Origin: Mytilus edulis
Taxonomy: Eukaryota > Mollusca > Bivalvia > Mytilida > Mytilidae
Direction of reading: 5' to 3'
DNA length: 64,000 nucleotides
Assembly: GCF_963676685.1 (NCBI RefSeq)
Contig: NC_092345.1
Coordinates: 50,179,838-50,243,837 of the forward strand
Part shown: positions 15,101 through 27,100 of the stretch, piece after piece
Numbering within the stretch: the stretch's first letter is position 1
Layout of the letters: every line of letters begins with the position of its first letter
Notes under the pieces: generated by a model
Seen by the model: only the letters and a program-made list of their open reading frames with translations
Databases searched by the model: none
Told to the model about the DNA's origin: nothing
Made by a program: the position numbers and the translations under genes

Positions 15101-18100
15101 TTGTTAATTTCATAAAATTTGGTAACCTGAAATTTCAGAGTTCTTGTATACTTGTAGTAATAATGATAGAATCAATTTATATATTTTTTAATTATTTCTC
15201 CTCAGTACATGATAACTAGGCACCCATACAAAAAAGTGATCCACAATTCTACCTTTTCTTGGTCTTTCTTTTTTGTCTGTCCTGTGTAAGCTTCAATCAC
15301 ACCCATGTGAAACAGTTGTCTTACAAGAGACAAGGCACAGGATTTAGAAGCTACTTGTTTGTTAGACCCATGTTCTCGAGCATGGATATCTGAAAAGAAG
15401 TTTTTTTGATAATAATTATATAGCATGTATGTTTCATTATAACAATTTTGAACAATTTTTGTGCTGGGTCCTTAACCCATCATTTTAATCATACTCTGCT
15501 ACCATGTAAAACTTGGTTGGTTAATAATATATTATAACTCCAGCTCCTGTGGAGATAAGAGTAAACATAACATAAATATACAGATATAACACATTGATGG
15601 TATATGGTGGAGGACCCGGTCAACGATCTTAAAATGAAGTGTTACATTCATGATGATATGAGCTTCCACAATAAAGTGCACAGGTTAATAAAGAAAACTT
15701 GATAGAAATCATGGTCCTTGCAAAAAAATGTAAATGTAAGTATTGAATGTTTCTTTTAATAATTTTCTAACTCCTCAAAGGGACAGTTGTAAAAATTTAG
15801 GCTATAAAAAATTGTTTTACCACTACTTTTAAAGAAGATGATGATTTTAGAGAATTGGTAAAAATACAGAATCTGTTTTTATAATAAAGAGTAACTTACA
15901 TTGTCTCAGCTTGTTCACATAAAACTTCATCTCAGCAATAAAACTCCTACAAAAAACTCCATTATTAATAGACAATTGAACCAATAAAACTGGATTTTAA
16001 GGATCACTTGTTTATCCATTTATTAATGAAAGCAACTTGAAAAATTAGTTCTGTAAAATGGTTTAAATTAAATTATTCAAAATAAAACTAAGTTCATTCA
16101 TTCAGTATAAGCTTATTAAAATTATTTTAAGCAAAGTTAATTATGCACTTTGAAATCACTTTCTTATGTTTGTAGGACTCTAAAGTGCGATGGGGACGCT
16201 AAAGTACGATGGTCACGCTAAAGTGCGATGGTCTACGCTAAAGTGCGATTCCTCCATACGCTAAAGTCCGATGGTCCGCGAAAGTATAGACGAGAGAATT
16301 GTACTTGGATTATGACGTTAACAGTCGTTTATACAAACCAAAAATGTATATGCCGGAACATAAATTAAGAACATTTGATTCACAACTTTTAAACCAAATG
16401 TCCATGATTTAATTTCAGACCTAACCGTGCTTCGTCGGCTGAAGCAACTGTGTTGATTTATTTCGGATGCTGGAAGAAGGACTTGTGTCCTGCAGTCGAC
16501 CATTTTACTTTATAGATGCTAAATAGGTTGAAAATAGTATACGCATAGGTATCGTAGATCCTGCTTCTATTGGCAGCGAACGGATGCACTGAAATTATTG
16601 TTTACAATTCAGTTTATATTGAGGTTCCTGTTAAAATATTCTCGATTTTATTGAAAAGTAAAGTCAGGAAAATAAAGGTTCATGTTTTTCAGCGTAAATT
16701 ATAAATTGTCGGCTACAACATAGTTTGTACAGTGCAGACAAATATAACATGTCTTTTTTACGGAAAAGAGAAAGCTCTACTAATATCGCTTTTTCTCGCA
16801 TTTAAAAATAAAGCTAAACACCTTGTACAAATAAATCTTACTTAATGTATTCAGACAATGTGGTCGGTCTTATAAATTTAGAAACTATCACTATATAAGC
16901 TTACCGATAAATCATAAAGCCTATCACATATGTTATACCTTCGCATTCTAGCTTTTGCAAATAGACTTTTTTTTTTTTAATCCATGTATTTAAATGTTTT
17001 AAACCGTCGACTTTATCATATTGGTCCATCGCACTTTAGCGTGAAATACCATCGTACTTTAGCAAACAAACAACCATCGCACTTTAGCGTGAGACACCAT
17101 CGTACTTTAGCGTAGCCCATCGCACTTTAGCGTGACCATTGCACTTTAGCGTACCATCGCACTTTAGAGTCCTACATGTTTATGTATCTCAACTGCTACA
17201 GTTTCTGGAAAGCATTTATATATATTCTTATATTTCACTGTCTCATGGATGTAACATAATCAAAAACTTAAAACTTGTCAATGCTATGGTCTCATGACAA
17301 TGGAAACACTGCTAAGTTACACATCAGCAAATATCATTTTTTTAAACAACTTTTCTGAATACTTGTTTAAACAATACAGTTATATATTACTGACAAATTC
17401 ATTAACATCTGATAACATTGAAGACAACTGAAAATTAACTAAAGACAGACTGGGACAAAACAGTGAAAACAAAAAACACACTGTCTGGTCTTCAATACCT
17501 TCTCTTCAGAGCTTTAACAACATGAACTATATTTCATAAAGTTAACACCATCTTAAGTGTACAATGAGACTAAATTAAATGTCAAAAAATAATGAGACAT
17601 TGTTATGAAGCTTTTGAGTTCTTGAAATTTTGGTTCCCCTGCTGGTCCAAAGAAAATCTTCTGGTCCTCAATATTAATTCTATAGCAAATTACCAAACTT
17701 GTGTCAGTTCATTTTAAAATTTTGGTGGCCAACCCCACTTTTCAAGAGCTATGAATCTTGGTATTGGCATATGATATAATTGTACAGTTGAAGACAGTAT
17801 GCCAATCTCTTAAATTAATTTTTTTTGGAGAAACCAAGCAATCAATCAACTGATGTTTATTTTTTTGCTTTAAAAAAAAATGTAAACTAGAGGCTCTTAA
17901 GAGCCTGTGTCGCTCACCTTGGTCTATGTGCATATTAAACAAAGGACACAGATGGATTCATGACAAAATTGTGTTTTGGTGATTGTGATGTGTTTGTAGA
18001 TCATACTTTACTGATCATTCTTGCTACTTACAATTTTCTCTATCTGTAATTTACTTGGCCCTTTAGTTACAGAGGAAAACATTTTGTAAAAACTTACCAA

Positions 18101-21100
18101 AATTTACCAAATTATGAAAATTGTTAAAAATTGACTATAAAGGGCAATAACTCCTTAATTGGGGGGGGGGGGGGGGGGGGGGAGGCAGCAACCCAACAAC
18201 CAGTTGTCCAATTCATCTGAAAATTTCAGGGCAGATAGATATTTACTAGATAAACAAGTTAACCCCTTGTAAGATTTGCTTTAAATGCTTTGGTTTAGAG
18301 TTATAAGCCAAAATCTACATTTTACCCCTATGTTCTATTTTTAGCCATGGTGGCCATCTTGGATGGTTTGGCGGGTCACTGGACACAATTTTTAAACTAG
18401 ATACCCAAATGATGATTGTGGATAAGTTTGGTTAAATTTGGCACAGTAGTTTCAGAGGAGAAGATTTTTGTAAAAGATTACAAAAAATTTAAGAAAAATT
18501 GGTAAAAAATGACTATTAAGGGCAATAACTCCTTAAGGGGTCAACTGACTATTTTGATCATGTTGACTTATTTGTAGATCTTACTTTGCTGAACATTATT
18601 GCTGTTTACAGTTTATCTCTATCTATAATAATTTTCAAGATAATAACCGAAAACGGACAAAATTTCCTTAAAATTACCAATTCAGGGGCAGCAACCCAAC
18701 AACCCATTGTCCGATTCATCTGAAAATTTCAGGGCAGATAGATCTTGACTTAATAAACAGTTTTACCCTATGTCAGATTTGCTCTAAAAGCTTTGGTTTA
18801 GAGTTATAAGCCAAAATATACATTTTACCCCTATATTCTATTTTTAGCCACAGTGGCCATCTTGGTTGGTTTGGCGGGTCACCGGGCACAATTTTTAAAC
18901 TAGATACCCCAATGATGATTGTGGATAAGTTTGGTTAAATTTAGCCCAGTAGTTTCAGAGGAGAAGATTTTTGTAAAAGTTAACGATGACGGACGACGAC
19001 GGACGCCAAGTGATGAGAAAAGCTCACTTGGCCTTTTAGGCCAGGTGAGCTAAAAAAGGTCTCATTGACTAATAACACACATCTTTTCGTCATATTACTA
19101 TGCACAGTGTGAAGCTTGTCTAAACTTGTTCATATATAAACTATAGATAATGCTTTCTACAACTTTATTTTTTGACAGATGATAAAGATAAATAATTCGC
19201 TGAAAAACTTGCATTCATAATTTTAGTTTTGTTGGTCCTTTGTAAATTTTAGCAATCACATTTGTAAAACTAAGGACTCACATATAGAAATTCACAAATT
19301 GATTTCTGAATTTACATATATTTTCTTCACATCTTGAAATAAATATTATTTAAATAAATAATAAAATCATATGTATAAACCAGGGCTTCCAAAACGGTCA
19401 TATATTCCGGTCATTTGTACAATGTCCGGTAAAAGTCCGGCTGGGCAAAGCATGAAACAGTCATCTATTTTTTAGTTTTCAAGCCTTTTTCGGTCATTTT
19501 AACATAATTCACGATCTTTTTGACCCAACCTTTTGACTATAACATCCACACATTGGCGGTCATAAAAGTGACATGATGATTAATTACTATCAAAACAACC
19601 CCTACTTCAATACTTTCTAATTTTAATCAAGGTTAATTAGTTGTTGGACAGCTGAAATCTACCTGTTCAGGTGACAGGTAAACTATTTTCAGTACCGGAC
19701 ATCATATAAATTGATCGGTCTATTCACAATTATTTTCTTACATTTCAGCGGTTTTTATCTACTTGATTAAGTCCAAAAGATTAAAATTATAAGAAATTAG
19801 TTTATCAACATGATTTGATGAAAAATTTGAAAAGGTTTAAATGAAAAATCGCTAGAACTACGTTGTATGAACTAAAACACGTGTGCGCATTTGCACAGGT
19901 GTGAAATTTAATTATGCATCCTACATTTCTTCAAAATGCTATAATTATCATTGATACCTGTATCTAACGTTCATTTCAAGTATTTTGTTGAAGAAATAGC
20001 GTGGAAAGGGCTTCTTCACTCAGTCGTGATTTGTAAACGTACACAGATTTTACGTATCCTTTAATGGTTCATGTTTTACCATTGTCAAGTCAACATCCGG
20101 TTTGAAAAAAATGTAATTTTAAAAACGAAAGTAAAGTTTTTGACAATGTTATTTTGCACAAATAAAGAGTTTAAGGCAGATATGAGCACGCTGATGTGCA
20201 CATTTGGAATGATGCAATGCCAATTTAACAGTTTACATCCAAACATCAAATTCATATCAAAGTAAAGAATTTTTTTTAATCGAATGTCAATCATTGGAAT
20301 GGCCATCTGATTACCATAATTGCCTTTTGTGATTAAGTCTTAAGGGATTAAAATCGGGATCAGATATAAAATATCCGGCTGGCTCAAATATTTTTTGGAA
20401 GCCCTGGTATAAACAAAATAATTTATACTTAATGCATTAATATTACTTTCTAATCTTACCTCGTATGGTCTTCAGTTTCTTAGGGTCTCACTTCCTCTTT
20501 CTGTTATTCACACTGTGACACAAATAATGTCTTGTTTCAAAACAATGATACATCATGTCAAATCAATATTCCATTATCTACATGGTGTCAATTACACCAC
20601 ATAGGTAATGTTTTAGGTTTTCCCTTAATCTCTCAAAACTTAAATCTCAAAATAGCTGTACTTAAATATTTGAAACTTTGTAAAATCTGAAAGCTTTTCT
20701 TTAAGCTTTTTAATTTTCAAAAAAAATTTCCAATTGATAAATATCGAACTTCATTTTTTATTTCCAAATTAAAATTAGGTTGAAAATTTCTTTTTAAACT
20801 ATAATTATCAAATTACAATGTTTTATGAGCTGAAGGTCTTTTGCTAAACAGAGGGAGAAAATAAACAATAATCGACCTTTAGCCCACAAAATATGTAATT
20901 ATATTAAATATATATAAAGCTGATATATCATGATGTATCATGGTTGAAAACCAGAGATTATTTGTCAAGTGCCATATCATCAGACCCTAAGAAACTGAAA
21001 ATTTTAAAAGGGCCATATCATATTATACATTTCTGATAAGTGCAGTGAGAAATTGTCAAATATAGACTGAAGCAGTTTGGGTAATATTTTATGGTTAATC

Positions 21101-24100
21101 ACAAACACACATGAATAACAAAAATATATAACCATTAAATATTACACCCATTGTCCCTTCATTCTTCATCTCATGAAGTTATTATGCTGTATCATATTAA
21201 TTTATTGGTCTTTTCATCACTCCTAAAAACAAGAATGTGTCCATAGTACTTGTATGCCCCACTCGCACTATCATTTTCTATGTTCAGTGGACAGTGAAAT
21301 CAAAATCTAATTTGGCCTTTAAGATAGAAAGATCATATCATAAGGAACATGTGTAATAAGTTTCAAGTTAATTGGACTTCAACTTCCTCAAAAACTACCT
21401 TGACCAAAAACTTTTACCTGAAACTTGCACTTTCATTTTCTATGTTCAGTGGACCGTGAAATTGGGGTCAAAATTTTATTTGGCATTGAAATTAGAAAGA
21501 TAATATCATAGGCAACATGTGTACTAAGTTTGAAGTTGATTGGACTTCAACTTCATAAAAAACTACCTTGACCAAAAACTTTAACCTGAAATGGGGCAGA
21601 CAGATGGACGAACAAACGAACAGACGGACGCACAGACCAGAACACATAATGCCCCTCTACTATCATAGGTGGGGCATAAAAAGGGGCAAGCAAACCTGTA
21701 TTTCCAAAGGAGATCTTCTTAAAATTAACAGATTTGATGTCTGTTGACAGACACCATCTGATAGCAAATGCTCACACTGGCCATTAGGGCAAATATAAAA
21801 AATATAAAATCTATGAAATATAAAACATCCCTCATTTAAACACAGGATACTATTCTAAATGAACATGGACTTTAAGAGGGGAGAACCAAATACACCTTAT
21901 CGCTATTCATTCCATTCCAAGTATTTTCTTAAATTACACAACTTTTTCATCCAGTTGAAGCTATCTGGGACCCTGTTTAAACAATGCACCATGCATGATA
22001 CTTTTTAATGAGACCTGTTTAAACCATCATAAATACTTCAAATGAAATATTTTTTTAACTATAATTTGAGTTTCGAAAAAGTGAATCATAATCTATCAAA
22101 GTTTCTTAGTGATCGCTTTCTAAATTGTTTCCTTCCTCAGCTCATTACTGATGACCTTTGTTTTGCTTAACTGTTGACCTAAACAGGAAGTTGTCTAAAT
22201 GACTGGATTTCCCCCCGGATTGGACTAAATAGCGATAAGGTGTATACAAAATATAAAGACAATTCTGCACCAAGTACCTGTTATGATCCGGTCCAACCAT
22301 ATTATACTTATAGTCTGCCTGGATTTTGTTCTGTTGAAGCCACTGATGCAATCGACTCTTAGAATTCTCTAAAGTCCAGTTACCATGGATATCAGCATTG
22401 AAATCTACATCCTCTGACTATTAAATAAATATAAAATATAAATCATTCTACTTTAAATATATCTTATTTAATATTTCTAAATGGGAATATAAATTTGTTA
22501 ACCTTCTTTGGAGAAAATATTGCATATCATGAGGATGTAATTTAAATGTTAAAATATTATTCATTCATAAGGTTATCTAAATAACTACCAACTTATTTTA
22601 ATAAAAATACCTTCAGAACCACCCCTCCCCTCTTACAACTTATTCTAGTAAAGCAATAAACTAAAAGAGTTGAATTCAAAGTCATCTTATTTCTAATTCT
22701 TTAATGCAATAGGTCAGGTGTTGAGAATAGGTGTCATGCTGCAATTAATTCTTAATACTTTTTAATTAGTTTAGTCACCTGTCTTTTCAAAATAATATAA
22801 GTAGAAACAGAAAAATCCATGTTTTGGTGTACGGAAAACCCAATTAATCACACATCAAATACTTAAACTGCAGGTACATAATTTCATGTCCCACTGAAGA
22901 GTATGTGAAAGCTTAATTAAATTCTGACGAGCTAATTAGAAGAAATTGCAGATCAACAAACTGATGAAAGTAGAAATGACCAAGTCAATATTTTGATATA
23001 GTAAAGCCCAAATGAATCACTTAGATCAATAAAGCGCTGCGCTTTAGCGCATGATACACCCGTTGCTCTTTTTACTTGTCTTTTATGCTTTAAATGAATT
23101 TATATGATCAACTAGAAATATATATACAAATCAAAAGGGATGTTACATTAATATATTCACCAAAGTTTCATAAAATCCCCATTTTTTTAAGTATAAAAAT
23201 TCATTACTTAAGAAAACGTAAAATCTAAAATTTATAAAAATGGAAAGGGAGCTTATGTCAATAGATATAAACAATTTATCAAAGTTGCATAAAATTTTGT
23301 GAAAGTGTTAGTTATTGTCATTAGTATATTCAGTTGTGTTTTCTTGACTTTTTCTCTTTAAACACGAAGACTGTTTAAAGGATTAAATATATAGTGTGCT
23401 TCACATTTTTTCCTGTTTCAGTTACTCAAAGAATTCCATGAAAACAAAAATTTGATTGATATCTTACATTTGTAATGCAGTTTAGAAAGAAATCCCAAAA
23501 AATAAATATATTGGACGGCAACTACTTAACAGCATTTGTTTACCCTTTGTATGCTGTTGTTGCACCCTGCTGGAACTAAAGAGTATAGTCTTTAGAGCAG
23601 ATACATGTTATTATAACAAACTGTTATATTTGAAACATACTAATTCTACTGAGACAATGAGAACTTTCAAACTGCATGTAAAAAAAATTAGTGAAATATT
23701 TTATTTTTCTCTTGGTAAGTGACACATTTAGATTAGATCTCATGCAGACAGGCTTGGGGTCACTTCCTATATACAATAGATAAAGGAAGCTGTGGTGTGA
23801 GTGCCAATGAGACAACTCTCCATCGAAATAACAATTTAAAAAAGTAAACCATTATAGTAATGTACGGCCTTCAACCCGAAGCCTTGTCTAACACCGAACA
23901 ACAAGCTATAAAGGACCCCAAAATTACTAGTGAAAAACCATTCAAACGGGAAAGTGATAGGACGTGCCCAAGGAATAGGTCACCTTTTCAAGCCTGAAAA
24001 TATGTGAATAAGTTAAGAAAACTATCAGAAATATATGGTTAGGTAAATAAGTTTTCATAACTTCGTCTTTATTGGGGTTCATGTTGTTATCAAACAATTT

Positions 24101-27100
24101 TTTGGCATTTTTGGTATACCACTTCTACATGTTCTACATTATACACCACAGGATACTTAAACAATATGGGAAAAGGTAACATTTTACCTAACCAATACAT
24201 GAAAAGGTTTACATTTGTTTAAACCTAAATTTTATGAAAAGAATGAGGCAAAAGAAACACAGCGGCACCTATCAATTGAGTATTAAAGCCTCTCTACCCC
24301 AAACCCCACCCCATCTTGTGTAGACAGGTAGCAGATTGAATAATGCAAAAAAGGGACATGCAGACTTGAAAAATATGATATATTGGATTACAAATTCAGC
24401 AGTCTTACCAAAATCTTATGATCATCATATGGATGCAATTTGAAAAGTTGATGAAGCTGGTCGGATCAAAATCTGAAATCTTCAGAGTCAGATTCAAGTC
24501 CTAGCAATTATCGGCCTACTGCATGTTGTGCTCTTGGAGGTGATATCTCAACTACTAACAAAATACCAGCTAAAGCTAACAATTTACTCACATTAGCACA
24601 CAGAAAGTATTTTGAAAGTGAAGGATTGGGTCCTTGTTGGTGTACACAAGTAAAAAAATTATGACGGAGCGGTTGTAGTCCAGGGGAATGAAACCAATGG
24701 CAATGTCATTGTGATGAAATGTAATTTTACACTATGTTTGTTTGGGCCTATGTTACTTAGTTAATACATAAGTGGAAGAAGGATGTGTCACAAACAAACA
24801 CCCACTTAAGGTGTAACTTATACGGTAAATGCATTGACAAAGTTCCACTCAAGATGTTTCTTTATTGGCACCCTCCCCCTTTTTTCTACGTCCGGGGTCC
24901 GCATCTTGAAGATAAATATTATTTGAAATGAACAACGGAAATATCATATATATGTATACATTGTGTAAAACAACATTTTGAACTGTTCTACCATAAATTA
25001 TGGCTATGAGGATTCATAGATGTCAATTTTGGTTATTTTCTTCAAAATACCCCTATTTTAGGGGGTCCGTTAGGTCACTTTGATGAAATTTTTCGTAAAA
25101 TTCCAAACGGTGAAAATTTATAAAAAGTTGTCATTTAAATAATATATGACTGATATGTGTTCCAGTAATTTTATATGCAAATTAAACGACAAAATATTTT
25201 TCTACATGTATTTATATATAAAAAGTGTCAAATGAGACTTACCCAAGTTTTGCATGTATCTGTTAGTTCCCACCTTACATTTCATTTAAAATTATCACAT
25301 ATATGTATGCCAATTTTAGTTCATATTAACTTTAGAATATGATACCATAATACAATCAAATAGTAACAGTCATAATTTAGGCCGTGCATTTTCTCGAATA
25401 AACGAATATATTTATCTATTGGTATATTGGACTGGCTTAAATGATGGCCGAAATTGACCATTTTCAATCAATTCTAAAAATAGAACTAAACGGTCAATTT
25501 TGTTTAAACTTGTCCAGAACATGTATTGAGGCATACCTATTCATTGGTGTAAATTTAAAAAATATTAAACGACGGGAAAATTTTGGGGTTACTGAGGCCT
25601 ACCCCCTTAAGCATAAAAATTCATAACACAGAAATGTAAAATCTGAAATTTATAAAAATTGAAAGGGAGCTTACATCAATAGATATAAACAATTCACCAA
25701 AGTTTCATGGACATTGGTGAAAGCCTTTTTGAGTTATTGTCCGAAGTGTTGAAAATCCCCCTTTTTTTATGAATAAAGCCCCATAAATCCAAAACTTAAA
25801 ATCTGAAATTTATAAAAATTGAAAGGGAGCTTACATCAATAGATATAAACAATTCACCAAAGTTTCATGGACATTGGTGAAAGCCTTTTTGAGTTATTGT
25901 CCGAAGTGTTAAAAATCCCCCTTTTTTTTATAAATAAAGCCCCATAAATCCAAAACTTAAAATCTGAAATTAAAAAAAACGAAAGGGAGCTTTTTGTACG
26001 TCAATAGATATAAACAATTCACTTAAGTTTCATGGAAATTGGTGAAAGTGTTTTTGAGTTATTGTCCGAAGTGTGGACGACGGACGGACGGACGGACGGA
26101 CAGACAACGGTATACCATAATACGTCCCGTCTAAAAGACGACGGGCGTATAAAAACTTAAACAGACGCTGCACAACTTCCTGTCATGTAAAAGAATTGCT
26201 TAACATTTGTTTGAATTTTAAGGAGTTGAACAAAGTCTAAAACTGAGAAAAGTTGACAGTACTAAGTGATCACTATGTGTCACTGACGCTGGATGCTGAT
26301 AGGAGACCTAAAAAAATAAACAAATTACTTCTTCCAGTTTTCTTTTCTCTGCCATTCTTTCCATATAACTGAGAGGAGGACCTCTTTCATATGGTGGAAA
26401 CTCTCTTGACATGGGTGGTTCTTCTCTCTGGCCACCAAAGTTTTCCCCACCTAAAATCAGATACAATAAACCAGAGGCTTCTTAAATAAAAAGCTAAGCA
26501 GTCGAATATTGGGTACAAACTCTAGCAATTTCAGAAATTTCGAGATTGGATATGAATGGGGGGCAGGGGGTAGATAGCTATATGTATAGTGTATTACAAT
26601 CATACAATCAAATACCCATGAAAATTCAAGATTTTCTCAATCCAAGAAAATTGATACCCACGAAAATAAATGAATCGACAGTATTACAATTGTTTTCAAG
26701 ATCAAGTATTTTTTTCTTATTGTATTCAAAAACAAATAATGTATTAAAATTGTACTCAAAAGCAAGTAACCGTATACATATATCATTTGTGATAAAAGAC
26801 ATTAAAATCAGTGAATATTTAAAACAAGAAATCATCTTCTTAATAAAAATTATATCTCCAATGTATGCACAGGTAGACCTTGGCAGTTTTCTGCTCTTTG
26901 ATCAGGTTGTTATCTCTTTGACCCATTTCCTGATTCCATTCTCAATTAATTGATACCGTACCATTTTATCAAATATTACCTAATCCTAAAGCTTGATGTG
27001 GAGCTAGACCACCTGGTAATCCACTAAATCCAACATCACTACTAGCTTCACTTGGACCGGGCCTAGGTTCCAACATTTCTGATTGTAACTAGAACATCAA

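Noticed and set aside
20455..20510. Possible DHX9 exon near cttacctcgtatggtcttca
   Set aside because: Exons 5 and 6 already join perfectly in phase (AG|G AGT), leaving no room for another exon in the DHX9 protein.
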